Assembly: GCF_017745095.1 (NCBI RefSeq)
Contig: NZ_JAGHZZ010000007.1
Location: forward strand, 87,565-151,564
Direction: 5' to 3'
Source: Sporocytophaga sp.
GTDB lineage: Bacteria > Bacteroidota > Bacteroidia > Cytophagales > Cytophagaceae
DNA length: 64,000 nucleotides
Under the pieces are notes generated by a model. That model searched no databases. It saw only the letters and a program-made list of their open reading frames with translations, and was not told where the DNA came from. Shown here piece after piece: positions 1 through 9,762 of this stretch. A program made the translations under genes and the position numbers. The first letter of the stretch is position 1; every line of letters begins with the position of its first letter.

Positions 1-2
1 AC

Positions 3-239
3 AAGAAATCTCCTTTGGAAGTATTTAATATTTTGGCCAAAGAAAATAAAACTGAGCCAACAATGCTTAAATCATATGTAGACAAGTTTTTTAAAATGTG
101 GTCAAGAAATCAATGGAAAAGGGAAAGGTTAGCACCTGGTTTCCACCTTGATGAGTTTAATGTTGATCCGAAAACGTGGTGTAGGTTTCCTATTTTAAAC
201 AGTGGATTTAAAAATGAGTTAAAAAAACTTGAGGATTAA
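3..239 (+). CDS. nadE: Glutamine-dependent NAD+ synthetase, C-terminal fragment
   Basis: Only the last 78 codons are in the window; the frame is open from base 3 and the gene begins upstream. NadE makes NAD+ from nicotinic acid adenine dinucleotide, ATP and glutamine (or ammonia) in the cytoplasm. The visible tail carries the stretch NQWKRERLAPGFHLD followed by DPKTWCRFPI, which matches from memory the C-terminal end of the synthetase domain in the long glutaminase-fused NadE of Bacteroidota. The catalytic parts (glutaminase triad, ATP pyrophosphatase loop) lie outside the window, so enzyme type rests on this tail alone. An internal TTG at 15 could be mistaken for a start, but the frame is open and conserved before it. 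Confidence 0.72.
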   Translation, partial: KKSPLEVFNILAKENKTEPTMLKSYVDKFFKMWSRNQWKRERLAPGFHLDEFNVDPKTWCRFPILNSGFKNELKKLED

Positions 240-762
240 TTTGAATTCTTTATCTGTAATATTTCCAGTTAAACTCAGGAAAATGATATGAATCAAGACT
301 TGATGACAGCATTTTAAAAAATGATTCGTCAGTAAAAAATTTTAAAAACAAAAAATAGAATAAGAATAAGAGGCAAACATTCAATAAGGGAATCCTTATA
401 CTTGTTTTTTCCTTCGGCCTAAAAGATCTCGTTGTTTTCATAATTGAAAAATTTGATCACTTGGGTATTGATACGATAATGTTTCACCTAGGGTTAATCA
501 TCTAAAATAAAAATATTACAATAAGCTACTTATTAAATATAAAAACCAAGTTCAATCTATTCAAAATCTACGTTGATCGAAATACATAGTGTTAATAAGG
601 GCAATTTAAGGCTTTCGAGAGCGAATTTTGTGGATAACTTTATCATCTAATTAAAAAACTCACATGATTCAGATTAGAATAATACAATTATTTCCATTTA
701 TAAATCTTTTCTTTCTTTTTAATTCTGATTTGATTTTATTGCAGGCCAAAAATTAATACAGC
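240..762. other. Intergenic region, nadE to lgt
   Basis: About 520 AT-rich bases between the end of nadE and lgt. A minus-strand frame at 250-441 could encode 63 residues with one hydrophobic stretch, but it has no clear start signal or recognisable homology and I do not call it. No tRNA, strong hairpin or exact TAnnTTTG promoter box was seen. The region presumably carries the lgt promoter. Confidence 0.5.
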
Positions 763-1854
763 ATGACTTTTAACTTTGTTCTCTGGGAAGCTTCTCCCGA
801 GTTATTTTCCATAGGAAGCTTAACAGTAAGGTGGTATGGACTACTTTTCGCACTCGGATTTCTAATTGGCCAGCAAATTTTAATCTGGATTTACAAGACT
901 GAAGGAAAATCAGAAAAGTATGTTGAAACGCTTACCATATATATGGTCGTGGCTACTATTCTTGGAGCAAGGCTTGGGCACTGTCTTTTTTATGAGCCCG
1001 AATATTACTTAACCCATCCCCTTGATATCCTGAAAATATGGGAAGGAGGACTTGCCAGTCATGGAGCTGCAGCAGGAATTCTAATAGCTATATACCTATA
1101 CTCAAAAAAACAAACGGACCAAAGTTACCTATATGTTTTGGATCGTATGGTTATCACCATTGCCCTTGCAGGATGCCTTATCCGTTTGGGAAACCTTATG
1201 AATTCTGAAATTATAGGAAAACCTACAAGCTTTAGAGGAGGATTTATCTTTGCAAGAAGTATGGAAGATCTGCTTGAAAAAACTTACAAAACCTATATAT
1301 ACGATACTGAAATGAGCCTTAATGGAAAAGATAGTCTTGATGAGGCAGGAAGGACAATAGCAGGAATCGATCTAAGCTTTGAAGTACCTGGTGAAGAAAA
1401 TAATGAAAGGGATATCAAGGCATTTGTAGAAGGTGCAATAAGAAAGACGATTGAAAAGGAATACAATGAACATATTGTATATGCGGAAAATCCACCTATC
1501 AAAATAGAAAAAATTGAAGGGGAAAAAGCTCAGAAGGTAACAGTGGGCGTATGGGGCGTACCAAGACATCCTTCTCAATTATATGAGGCAATTTCTTCTT
1601 TTCTACTATTCCTATTTTTGCTTTTTGGAGTATACAATAGAAAAAGGGAGAAAACTCCGGAAGGAAGAATATTTGGCTATTTCGTTGTGATTTTATTCTC
1701 TTTGAGATTTATATATGAATACTTTAAAGAACCACAAGTAGATTTTGAGCAAAATATGAGCTATAATATGGGGCAACTTTTAAGTATACCGTTAATTATT
1801 GCTGGTCTGTTTGTCCTGATAAACAGCTATCGCAAAAAAAATGAATTAAGCTAA
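763..1854 (+). CDS. lgt: Prolipoprotein diacylglyceryl transferase
   Basis: Integral inner-membrane enzyme that moves diacylglycerol from phosphatidylglycerol to the lipobox cysteine of prolipoproteins, the first step of lipoprotein maturation. Seen: repeated hydrophobic segments, an early [12 protein letters not shown] segment, HGAAAGI near residue 100, the Lgt signature [13 protein letters not shown] near residues 145-157, and a late RHPSQLYEA motif. At 363 residues it is longer than proteobacterial Lgt (about 290). The extra length is a charged insert of roughly 55-60 residues (about 180-250) between the signature and RHPSQLYEA, which I recall as usual in Bacteroidota. It converges on yidD; the two stop codons overlap by four bases. 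Many lipoproteins in this window would be substrates. Confidence 0.95.
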   Translation: MTFNFVLWEASPELFSIGSLTVRWYGLLFALGFLIGQQILIWIYKTEGKSEKYVETLTIYMVVATILGARLGHCLFYEPEYYLTHPLDILKIWEGGLASHGAAAGILIAIYLYSKKQTDQSYLYVLDRMVITIALAGCLIRLGNLMNSEIIGKPTSFRGGFIFARSMEDLLEKTYKTYIYDTEMSLNGKDSLDEAGRTIAGIDLSFEVPGEENNERDIKAFVEGAIRKTIEKEYNEHIVYAENPPIKIEKIEGEKAQKVTVGVWGVPRHPSQLYEAISSFLLFLFLLFGVYNRKREKTPEGRIFGYFVVILFSLRFIYEYFKEPQVDFEQNMSYNMGQLLSIPLIIAGLFVLINSYRKKNELS

Positions 1855-2084
1855 GGCACTGGATCATAACCGTTGCCACCCCATGGGTGGCAACGGCCTA
1901 TGCGTTTAATCCCCAGCCAGCTTCCTTTTATAGGACCATATTTTTTTACAGCTTCAATAAAATAAGCCGAACAGGTCGGATGAAACCTACAGGCAGCAGG
2001 GAAATAAGGGCTTATTGCTATCTGATAAATCTTTACCAGCAACAATATCAGCCATTTTAAAGGAGCTAATAATATTTTTAACAT
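1851..2084 (-). CDS. yidD: Membrane protein insertion efficiency factor YidD
   Basis: Small membrane-associated protein of 77 residues that assists YidC/Sec-dependent insertion of inner-membrane proteins. Seen: an N-terminal amphipathic or hydrophobic segment (residues 5-25) followed by the family core [18 protein letters not shown] with its conserved cysteines, then [20 protein letters not shown] at the C terminus. This is a full-length match to the family, which is normally 70-85 residues. It lies tail to tail with lgt and is not next to yidC, rnpA or rpmH as in many bacteria. No hairpin separates the two genes, so their transcripts probably run into each other. Confidence 0.93.
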   Translation of the reverse strand: MLKILLAPLKWLILLLVKIYQIAISPYFPAACRFHPTCSAYFIEAVKKYGPIKGSWLGIKRIGRCHPWGGNGYDPVP

Positions 2085-2233
2085 AATTTTCTTTTAAACC
2101 TCTTAATTCATACTACAGTTCCTGCTTCTTCGTAAATTTGAATATAAAACCACAAGGATATTATTAATAATGAGCAAATATTTGCATTTTTATTATAATA
2201 AAACAACTTCAATATTACTCGGAATCAGTTTTG

Positions 2234-3646
2234 ATGTCTTTTAAGTTTTTCATTTTCTTTATTTCCTTTCTGATTCCAACTCTCATTTTTGCTCAGACAA
2301 ATTCCCAATCTGAAGCTTGTGATACCTCCTTTATCATTATTAACAATATAAAACTGGACGGGAATAAACGAACTAAAGACAAAATTATACTGAGAGAATT
2401 AAGCGTATTTCCAGGAGATACAATTTGCAAAAAAGAACTTGAACCCTTGCTCATTAAAACACGAAACAGGATTTTTAATACAGGTTTATTTTTGAAAGCA
2501 GATGTTATCTTAATCGGTGATTCGATTTTACGTGAATTAAAAATAGTCGTAAAAGAAAGACTTTTCACTTATCCCCTTCCAATATTAAGTCTTGCCGACC
2601 GTAATTTCAATGAATGGTGGTACACCAGAAACCATGACCTTTCCAGAATTGATTATGGAGTAAACTTTATTAAGAAAAATGTAAGGGGAATGAATGAAAC
2701 ATTAAGGTTAAAAGTGAATGCCGGATTTTCCACAAAAGCAGAACTTACCTACACAATTCCCTATCTTGACCGCAAACAAAGGATTGGTCTAACCCTATTC
2801 TCCGGCATTATTGAAAACAAAAAAATCCCATACAGAACACTGGAAAATGAGTTGGCATATTATGAAGGGAAGAGTTTTGTCAGGCGAAGAATTACGGGCA
2901 GTGTCACATTCTCTTATAGACGGAGGTTTTACGAATTTCATAGCTTAAGCCTGGGATTTTTTACCAATAGAATATCAGATACAATAGCAGAATTAAACCC
3001 TGATTATTTCCTCAAACAAAGAGTTCAGCAGAATTATTTTGATCTGAAATACACCTTTACCTTTGACAGACGAGATATTACATTTTATCCTTTGAAGGGT
3101 TTTTATATAAAAGCAGAAGTAGATAAACAGGGACTTTTAAACTCAGATGATGTAAATATTTTCTCTTTTAAAACTGATGGTTCCGTTTACCAACCACTAG
3201 GTAAAGGATTCTTTGTCGCAGCTGGAACAGCTCTTAAATATTCAACTCCATCCAAACAACCCTATTTTAATATTCGTGGACTAGGATATATGAAGGATTA
3301 TATTAGCGGATATGAACTTTTTGTAATAGATGGATCTTCATATAGCCTTTTTAAGACTAACATTAAATACAGACTTTTTAAAACAGAAAAGAAACTTAGT
3401 TTTCTACCAACCGAAAAAATCAGAAGTATTCCACTAACCCTTTATTTGAAAACTTATTTTGATACAGGATATGTGGTTGATCAGACATACACTCCTGGCA
3501 ATGCCATACTTTCCAATCAGTGGCTATGGGGAGGAGGTTTTGGTTTCGATCTAGTAACTTATTATGATCTTGTGTTCAGATTTGAATATTCTGTGAACAA
3601 ACAACTTCAGACAGGTCTGTTTTTGAGCCTTAAAGCAGCTATCTAA
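2234..3646 (+). CDS. Omp85-family outer-membrane protein with one POTRA domain (BamA/TamA-like)
   Basis: Predicted outer-membrane beta-barrel. Seen: signal peptide ending LIFAQ near residue 21; one POTRA-like domain (about 30-110) with IKLDGNKRTKDKIILREL and RIFNTGLF, both typical of POTRA repeats; then a region rich in alternating aromatic and polar strands to the C terminus, consistent with a Bac_surface_Ag (Omp85) barrel. BamA has five POTRA repeats, so this is a small paralogue, not BamA itself. It could be a TamA-like translocation factor or a patatin-type partner barrel; substrate unknown. The ATG at 2234 is preferred over an in-frame TTG three bases earlier, because it begins the signal peptide cleanly. 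Confidence 0.75.
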   Translation: MSFKFFIFFISFLIPTLIFAQTNSQSEACDTSFIIINNIKLDGNKRTKDKIILRELSVFPGDTICKKELEPLLIKTRNRIFNTGLFLKADVILIGDSILRELKIVVKERLFTYPLPILSLADRNFNEWWYTRNHDLSRIDYGVNFIKKNVRGMNETLRLKVNAGFSTKAELTYTIPYLDRKQRIGLTLFSGIIENKKIPYRTLENELAYYEGKSFVRRRITGSVTFSYRRRFYEFHSLSLGFFTNRISDTIAELNPDYFLKQRVQQNYFDLKYTFTFDRRDITFYPLKGFYIKAEVDKQGLLNSDDVNIFSFKTDGSVYQPLGKGFFVAAGTALKYSTPSKQPYFNIRGLGYMKDYISGYELFVIDGSSYSLFKTNIKYRLFKTEKKLSFLPTEKIRSIPLTLYLKTYFDTGYVVDQTYTPGNAILSNQWLWGGGFGFDLVTYYDLVFRFEYSVNKQLQTGLFLSLKAAI

Positions 3647-3730
3647 GCGAAAAGCATAAAGCGGAATGTGATATGTTTCGACTTTATACTTTTAGCGTTA
3701 AGCTTTTTGCTTTCACCTTTCAGCTTTTTC
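3644..3730. repeat. Imperfect stem-loop with AGCTTT-type repeat words
   Basis: Directly after the Omp85-like gene. Left arm (about 3647-3666, AAAAGCATAAAGCGGAA) pairs imperfectly with the right arm (about 3675-3693, TTTCGACTTTATACTTTT). It is followed by a run of related words (AGCTTTTTGCTTTCACC, then TTTCAGCTTTTT). Similar word runs occur near 10796-10822 and 47736-47773. It may act as a weak terminator or be a degenerate dispersed repeat. Confidence 0.4.
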
Positions 3731-3847
3731 CAATATATTGCTCTGAATTGACCATAAAATATGGTATTTGTACCATTTGTTAAACAATTTAATCCCTAAA
3801 TCATTTTAAGCTTTTATATTTTTTACCAAAAATCTATTGAGACTATC

Positions 3848-6094
3848 ATGTTGAAAAAACTTATTGTATTTACTGTCTGTTTGCTCTTTTTAAATCCTTT
3901 CTGTCAGGCTGACGAGGGAATGTGGCTTCCTTTACTCATAAAGAGGCTTAATTATGAAGATATGCAAAAGAAAGGTCTCAAGCTAACTGCAGATGAGATC
4001 TACAGTGTAAATCACTCGAGCCTGAAAGATGCGGTTGTGAACTTTGGAGGTTATTGTACCGGAGAAATCATATCCGATAAAGGACTAATCCTTACAAATC
4101 ATCACTGTGGTTATGAATCTGTTCAATCGCACAGTACAGTCGATCAAGACTATCTTACTGAGGGTTTTTGGGCAAAGAAAATGTCTGAGGAACTACCTAC
4201 TCCAGGTCTTACTGTAACTTTTTTGGTGAGAATGGAAGATGTTACAGACAAAATTCTAGGAGAATGTGCTGGATTGAATCCTGAAGAAAAAGAAGCTAAA
4301 ATCGAGCAGGTATCTGCAGATCTTGAAAAAACAGCTATAGCAGGAACACATTATACTTCGGAAATCAAAAGTTTTTTCGAAGGGAATGAATATTACCTGT
4401 TTGTTTATGAAGTATTCAAAGATATCAGACTTGTAGGAGCCCCTCCTTCAAGTATCGGAAAATTCGGTGGGGATACAGATAACTGGATGTGGCCAAGACA
4501 TACTGGTGATTTTTCCATGTTCAGAGTCTATACTGCGCCAGATGGAAAACCTGCTGAATATTCAGCAAACAACGTCCCTTTAAAACCTAAATTTCACCTT
4601 ACTATTTCACTAGACGGATATGAAAAAGGCTCTTTCTCAATGGTGATGGGATATCCTGGAAGCACTGAAAGATATCTTACTTCCGGAGGGGTTAAACTTG
4701 CTTATGAAATTACCAACCCTGACAAAATCAAAATCAGAGAAAAAAGATTGGCACTCATGAAAGAAGATATGGATGCCAACCCAGAGATCAGAATCAAATA
4801 TGCTGCAAATTATGCTCAAGTAAGCAACTATTACAAATACTTCATAGGTCAGAATCAAGGATTAAGAAGGTTGGATGTTGCAGATCAAAAGAAAGCCAGA
4901 GAGCAAAAATTTCAGGAATGGGCAGATGCTGATCCTGAGAGAAAAAAGACTTATGGTGACTTGCTTCCTCAATTTGAGAAAACTTATGAGGAGTACAAAG
5001 TTGTTGCTCCTGCCTATACTTACCTAGAAGAAGCTGCCTTTGGTACTGAAATCCTCCTTTTTGCATACAAGCTGAATGGATTTTACCAAGCACTTCAAAA
5101 TGCTAAAACACCTCAGGAAACTCAAGCTGCCGCGGACGCTGCCAAAGTCCAAGCTGACGAATTCTTTAAAAATTATAATCCACCAACGGACCAAAAGATC
5201 TTTGCAGCACTGTTACAAATGTACCATGATGATGTGAACCCCAAATTAGTCCCGACAGTACTCAAAGAAGCAGATAAGAAATACAAAGGAGACTTCTCCA
5301 AATTTGCTGCATATGTTTTTGCCAATTCGATCCTTGCGTCGAAAGAAAAGATGGACAATTTCCTTAAAAAACCTTCTGCAAAGGTATTGGAAAAAGATCC
5401 TGCTTTCAAAACAAGTCAAGCAATCATCAGTGATTTCAGAGCGCTGGCAGGCCCTTTCCTGGGAATGATTTTCGCTAAATTGGATGCTGCCAACAATTTA
5501 TACCTCAGAGGAATTAGGGAAATGAATAAAGACGCTAAACTATACCCTGATGCTAACTTTTCTATGAGACTAAGTTATGGATCAGTTGAAGATTATTATC
5601 CGAAAGATGCCGCACACTTTTCATACTACACAACCATTGAAGGGATCATGGAAAAAGAAGACCCTAACAACGAAGAATTCATTGTCCCTAAAAGACTTGT
5701 AGAGCTATATAATCAAAAAGATTATGGTAGATATGGTTTTAAAGGAACCCTTCCTGTAAATTTTATATCTACCAATGATATTACCGGAGGAAATTCGGGC
5801 AGTCCTGTTATGAATGGCTACGGTCATCTGATCGGTTGTGCATTCGATGGCAATTGGGAAGCAATGAGTGGAGACATCATTTATGAACCCAAATTACAAA
5901 GAACTATATCGGTTGATATCAGATATATTTTATTCATTATTGATAAATATGCAGGCGCCGAAAATCTTATTAAAGAGATGACCATTGTACAAAATTACAA
6001 GTCGGCGTCAGCAAGTCAGGAAGAGCCGTTAGACCAAAACAAACCCGTCGAAACAATTAAAACAGGCAATAAAAAAATGGAAAAGGTGAATTAA
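3848..6094 (+). CDS. S46 family dipeptidyl-peptidase, DPP7-type
   Basis: Exported serine peptidase that removes dipeptides from peptide N termini in the periplasm. Family S46 (DPP7/DPP11) is a hallmark of peptide-feeding Bacteroidota. Seen: signal peptide (residues 1-21, ending CQA), catalytic His86 in TNHHCGY, Asp221 in HTGDFSMF, and Ser650 in GGNSGSPVMN, spaced as in the family. Eighteen residues after the serine is Gly668 (AFDGNWEA). From family knowledge, the Asp/Glu-specific DPP11 has arginine there and DPP7 has glycine, so hydrophobic P1 preference is inferred. The C terminus has about 30 extra polar, lysine-rich residues after the usual end. It converges on the response regulator with an 8-base gap. 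Confidence 0.93.
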   Translation: MLKKLIVFTVCLLFLNPFCQADEGMWLPLLIKRLNYEDMQKKGLKLTADEIYSVNHSSLKDAVVNFGGYCTGEIISDKGLILTNHHCGYESVQSHSTVDQDYLTEGFWAKKMSEELPTPGLTVTFLVRMEDVTDKILGECAGLNPEEKEAKIEQVSADLEKTAIAGTHYTSEIKSFFEGNEYYLFVYEVFKDIRLVGAPPSSIGKFGGDTDNWMWPRHTGDFSMFRVYTAPDGKPAEYSANNVPLKPKFHLTISLDGYEKGSFSMVMGYPGSTERYLTSGGVKLAYEITNPDKIKIREKRLALMKEDMDANPEIRIKYAANYAQVSNYYKYFIGQNQGLRRLDVADQKKAREQKFQEWADADPERKKTYGDLLPQFEKTYEEYKVVAPAYTYLEEAAFGTEILLFAYKLNGFYQALQNAKTPQETQAAADAAKVQADEFFKNYNPPTDQKIFAALLQMYHDDVNPKLVPTVLKEADKKYKGDFSKFAAYVFANSILASKEKMDNFLKKPSAKVLEKDPAFKTSQAIISDFRALAGPFLGMIFAKLDAANNLYLRGIREMNKDAKLYPDANFSMRLSYGSVEDYYPKDAAHFSYYTTIEGIMEKEDPNNEEFIVPKRLVELYNQKDYGRYGFKGTLPVNFISTNDITGGNSGSPVMNGYGHLIGCAFDGNWEAMSGDIIYEPKLQRTISVDIRYILFIIDKYAGAENLIKEMTIVQNYKSASASQEEPLDQNKPVETIKTGNKKMEKVN

Positions 6095-6102
6095 CTAAAG
6101 CC

Positions 6103-6513
6103 TTAAACAATTGAAGCATTTCTTCTAATAAACCCCAGCAGATTCTCTTCTGTTAGGGGTTTATTTATATAACCTGCAGCTATAGGAGAACTTTCTACCT
6201 TCTTAATATCATTTGTATTGGTACTTGTGGTTAAAACCACAATCATAGGTCTTTCAACAGTATTTAAATCCTGTTTTTCAAATTCTTCCAGAAACTCAAA
6301 TCCATCCATTACCGGCATATTGATATCTAGCAGGATTAGAGTTGGCAGATCTTTCTTCCCACATTTTTTGAGATAATTAATCGCTTCCTGTCCATTGTTT
6401 GTCACAATAATTTCTTCTGACAAACCTATTCTCCTTATTAACCTGAGATTTATGTAATTATTGATTTTATCGTCATCAACAAGGAGAACTTTATTAAACT
6501 TTTTCTCTGGCAT
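6103..6513 (-). CDS. Single-domain response regulator (CheY-like receiver)
   Basis: A 136-residue receiver domain without an output domain. Seen: acidic pocket VLLVDDDKINN at the N terminus, phospho-acceptor aspartate in LILLDINMPVMDGFEF, the switch Thr/Ser region VVLTTSTN, and the conserved lysine in INKPLTEENL. Proteins of this form pass phosphate between histidine kinases or bind target proteins directly. No kinase is adjacent; the nearest in the window is the multi-PAS kinase near 48-50 kb, and pairing with it would be a guess. A purine-rich AAAGGA lies about 7 bases before the ATG. Confidence 0.93.
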   Translation of the reverse strand: MPEKKFNKVLLVDDDKINNYINLRLIRRIGLSEEIIVTNNGQEAINYLKKCGKKDLPTLILLDINMPVMDGFEFLEEFEKQDLNTVERPMIVVLTTSTNTNDIKKVESSPIAAGYINKPLTEENLLGFIRRNASIV

Positions 6514-6980
6514 AACTATCCTTTCTAAATTATCCCTTTTATTTACTTTGGTAAAAAGATACTGAGGAAATCTTTACACAAATTGTGCCTGAATTCATCC
6601 ATTCAACTCTCCTTCAATCCTATTCCTTTTTACAACGATTTATTTATCCCAAATATCTTTTTCTGACAAACAAAATTTGAATTCAATAGACACCTCCATT
6701 CACTTTTGACGGCGATTTTAAAGTGGATAAAGATAAGTTCATTTACTATACTGTAAATTAAGATCTTACATTTTTATACTTGAAGAAATTAATTATTCTT
6801 GAAGTAATATTGAGAAGAGGGAGAGTTGCTATGGCTAACATTAATTTAAGCTTTTTTTTGCAAAAAAATGAAACTACAAGAGCCAAACTTCTTATTTTTT
6901 GTTTTAGATAAAATGCAGATTTTATTAAGCAATAAATATTTTTAATTTTGCCGGTTCGCAAAGCATACCAAATATAAAAG
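6514..6980. other. Divergent intergenic region before valS
   Basis: About 470 bases between two divergently transcribed genes. The valS side contains a promoter-like box (separate entry). A minus-strand frame at 6758-7024 runs into valS and looks like a low-complexity AT-rich artefact. No RNA gene or T-box-like leader was recognised; a T-box would be unexpected in Bacteroidota. Confidence 0.45.
6943..6950 (+). promoter_or_regulatory. Candidate -7 promoter box for valS
   Basis: TAATTTTG, an exact match to the Bacteroidota sigma-A -7 consensus TAnnTTTG, ending 30 bases before the valS ATG. At the expected -33 site there is only a T-run (6920-6923) and not the preferred TTTG. Predicted 5' leader of roughly 25 nt. 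Confidence 0.45.
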
Positions 6981-9614
6981 ATGGAAATTAAGAAGACATA
7001 CAGTCCCAAAGAAGTTGAAAACAAATGGTATTCCTATTGGATGAATAATGGTTTTTTCGCAGCAAAGCCCAATCCTGATAGGGAACCATATACAGTTGTT
7101 ATTCCTCCGCCAAACGTCACCGGGGTTTTGCATATGGGACACATGCTTAACAATACCATCCAGGATGTGCTGGTCAGAAAAGCTAGAATGGAAGGAAAAG
7201 AGGCTTGCTGGGTACCAGGGACTGACCATGCATCCATTGCTACTGAGGCAAAAGTTGTTGCAATGCTTAGAGAAAAAGGCATTAAGAAAAGCGATCTTTC
7301 AAGAGATGAGTTTTTGAAATACGCATGGGAATGGAAAGAGAAATATGGTGGTATTATACTTGAACAGTTAAAAAAACTAGGTGCTTCATGTGACTGGGAC
7401 AGAACCAGGTTCACCATGGAACCAGCACTATCTGATGCTGTTATTGAAGTATTTATAAAATTATACAGAGATGGCCTTATATACAGAGGATACCGAATGG
7501 TTAACTGGGATCCTCAAGGGAAAACAGCTCTTTCTGATGAAGAAGTTATTCACAAGGAAGTAAATTCAAAACTTTATTTTCTCAAGTACCCAATAGATGG
7601 ATCTGAAGATTATATAACGGTAGCCACTACAAGACCAGAAACCATCCTCGGAGATACTGCCGTTTGTGTAAATCCAAACGATCAGAGATATCAGCATCTG
7701 AAAGGCAAGAAAGCTATTGTTCCTCTTATCGGAAGGAAAATTCCTGTGATTATGGATGAATATGTTGACATGGAATTTGGAACAGGTTGCTTGAAAGTTA
7801 CCCCTGCTCATGACGTAAATGACTATGCACTAGGTCAAAAGCATGGTCTTGAAGTCATTGATATCATGAATGATGATGGTACGTTCAGTGCCAAGGCCCA
7901 ATTGTATGTAGGCGAAGACCGATTTAAAGTAAGAAAGCTCATTTCTAAAGAACTTGAGGAAAAATCATTTTTACTTAAGACAGAAGATATAAAAAACAGT
8001 GTTGGATATTCTGAAAGAACGGACGCTGTGATTGAACCAAGATTATCTCTTCAGTGGTTTGTTGACATGAAAAAATTTCTGGAGAAAAAACCAGAAGTTC
8101 TTTCCTCGGTGATGAATGATGAGATTCAACTTATTCCATCCAAGTTCAAAAATACATACAGACATTGGATGGAAAACATCAAAGACTGGTGTATTTCCAG
8201 GCAACTTTGGTGGGGACAGAGAATTCCAGCCTATTATCTGATTAATAATCCATCAGCTGAGCCTGTTGTAGCGCTCTCAGAACAAGAAGCGTTAGAGCAG
8301 TTTCAGAAAAATTATCCCGGCACAAAAGCTTCTGATTTAAAACAGGATGAAGATGTACTTGACACGTGGTTCTCTTCATGGTTGTGGCCGATTTCTGTAT
8401 TTGATGGTTTTAAAGATCCGCAAAACAAGGACATCAACTACTTCTACCCTACCAATGACCTTGTAACAGCACCTGAAATTTTATTCTTCTGGGTAGCAAG
8501 AATGATCATGGCGGGCTACATGTTCCGTGGGGAGATACCATTCAAAAAAGTATATCTGACAGGTATTGTAAGAGATAAACAAGGCCGAAAAATGTCCAAA
8601 TCTCTTGGTAATTCGCCTGATCCTTTAGATCTGATTGAAGAATATGGAGCTGATGGAGTAAGGGTTGGAATGCTTTTAAGTTCTCCTGCAGGTAACGATT
8701 TGTTATTTGATGAGAAGCTCTGCCTTCAAGGAAGAAATTTTAGCAACAAAATATGGAATGCTTTCCGTCTTATTAAAGGGTGGGATATTAAAGAAGGCTC
8801 AAATCCTGAAAATGCTCCTGCTATTGAATGGATGGAAACTAAATTGACAGCATCGTTAACAGAACTGGAAGATAACTTCTCAAAATACAGATTGTCAGAT
8901 GCATTAATGACAGTTTATAAGCTGGTTTGGGATGACTTTTGTTCCTGGTACCTAGAGATGATAAAGCCTGGCTTTGAACAACCGATAGATCGCGATACAT
9001 ACAACAAAACTATTAGCATTTTTGAAAGACTACTCAAAGTTCTTCACCCATTTATGCCATTTATCTCAGAAGAATTATGGCATGAAATAAAAGAACGTTC
9101 TGCAAATGATTGTTTGATTGTTGCTGCTTGGCCACAAAGTAATGTTCTCAATAAAAAAATCATTGAGAACGGAGATTTAGCAATTGAAGTAATTTCCAAC
9201 ATAAGAAACATTAGAAACACTAAACAGATTACCAAAAATGATCCTCTAAAACTTCTGGTGAAAACAACTTCGGAAGAATTGGTAAAACATTTTGGTTATC
9301 TTATCAAAAAGTTAGCTTTCATAGAATCTATAGAAAGTACAGAAACTGCTATTGACGGAGCTGCTACATTTATTATCCGTAGTTCAGAATTTTATGTGCC
9401 ACTAGGAGACTCTATTGATCCTGAAAAAGAAAAAGAAAATCTATTAAAGCAATTGGAGCATAAAAGAGGATTTCTTGCTAGTGTAGAGAAAAAGCTAAGC
9501 AATGAAAAATTCGTTGCCGGAGCGCCTGCTCCTGTTATTGAGCTTGAAAAAAAGAAAAAAGCAGATGCTGAAGCTGAAATTCAAGCATTAGAAAAAAGCC
9601 TGGCTAACCTCTAA
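6981..9614 (+). CDS. valS: Valyl-tRNA synthetase
   Basis: Cytoplasmic class I aminoacyl-tRNA synthetase charging tRNA-Val. Seen: the HIGH-type motif in [11 protein letters not shown] (near residue 50), [12 protein letters not shown], the CP1 editing domain with [14 protein letters not shown] (near 215), [20 protein letters not shown] (near 537), the anticodon-binding helical domain (about 610-760), and a C-terminal lysine- and glutamate-rich coiled coil (about 810-877) typical of ValS. Length 877 matches the family. The DHASIATEA form and the coiled-coil tail separate it from LeuRS and IleRS. It is a single-gene unit bounded by its own terminator. Confidence 0.98.
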   Translation: MEIKKTYSPKEVENKWYSYWMNNGFFAAKPNPDREPYTVVIPPPNVTGVLHMGHMLNNTIQDVLVRKARMEGKEACWVPGTDHASIATEAKVVAMLREKGIKKSDLSRDEFLKYAWEWKEKYGGIILEQLKKLGASCDWDRTRFTMEPALSDAVIEVFIKLYRDGLIYRGYRMVNWDPQGKTALSDEEVIHKEVNSKLYFLKYPIDGSEDYITVATTRPETILGDTAVCVNPNDQRYQHLKGKKAIVPLIGRKIPVIMDEYVDMEFGTGCLKVTPAHDVNDYALGQKHGLEVIDIMNDDGTFSAKAQLYVGEDRFKVRKLISKELEEKSFLLKTEDIKNSVGYSERTDAVIEPRLSLQWFVDMKKFLEKKPEVLSSVMNDEIQLIPSKFKNTYRHWMENIKDWCISRQLWWGQRIPAYYLINNPSAEPVVALSEQEALEQFQKNYPGTKASDLKQDEDVLDTWFSSWLWPISVFDGFKDPQNKDINYFYPTNDLVTAPEILFFWVARMIMAGYMFRGEIPFKKVYLTGIVRDKQGRKMSKSLGNSPDPLDLIEEYGADGVRVGMLLSSPAGNDLLFDEKLCLQGRNFSNKIWNAFRLIKGWDIKEGSNPENAPAIEWMETKLTASLTELEDNFSKYRLSDALMTVYKLVWDDFCSWYLEMIKPGFEQPIDRDTYNKTISIFERLLKVLHPFMPFISEELWHEIKERSANDCLIVAAWPQSNVLNKKIIENGDLAIEVISNIRNIRNTKQITKNDPLKLLVKTTSEELVKHFGYLIKKLAFIESIESTETAIDGAATFIIRSSEFYVPLGDSIDPEKEKENLLKQLEHKRGFLASVEKKLSNEKFVAGAPAPVIELEKKKKADAEAEIQALEKSLANL

Positions 9615-9670
9615 AAAATGTATTAAACGTCGCAATACTTCTAAAGTTTCGGATTTAAACTTTTTCCATA

Positions 9671-9708
9671 AAAAGGCTGAAAATTGACAAAAATTTTCAG
9701 CCTTTTTT
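9671..9708 (+). terminator. Rho-independent terminator of valS
   Basis: Perfect 15-bp stem AAAAGGCTGAAAATT (9671-9685) with its complement at 9692-9706, a 6-base loop, and a run of Ts from 9703. It lies 57 bases after the valS stop. The A-rich 5' side means it could also work weakly on the other strand. Confidence 0.88.
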
Positions 9709-9762
9709 CCATTTTTTCAGTACACTACTTTCATGTTTAGATCAACTATCAAGTATTACGGG

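Noticed and set aside
250..441. Minus-strand 63-residue frame with one hydrophobic stretch after nadE
   Set aside because: Low-complexity AT-rich sequence, no ribosome-binding site, no recognisable relatives; kept only as a remark in the intergenic entry.
6758..7024. Minus-strand 88-residue hydrophobic frame before valS
   Set aside because: Overlaps the valS start and its promoter box; AT-driven hydrophobic composition.
7034..7417. Minus-strand 127-residue frame inside valS
   Set aside because: Antisense to the catalytic HIGH-motif region of valS; shadow.
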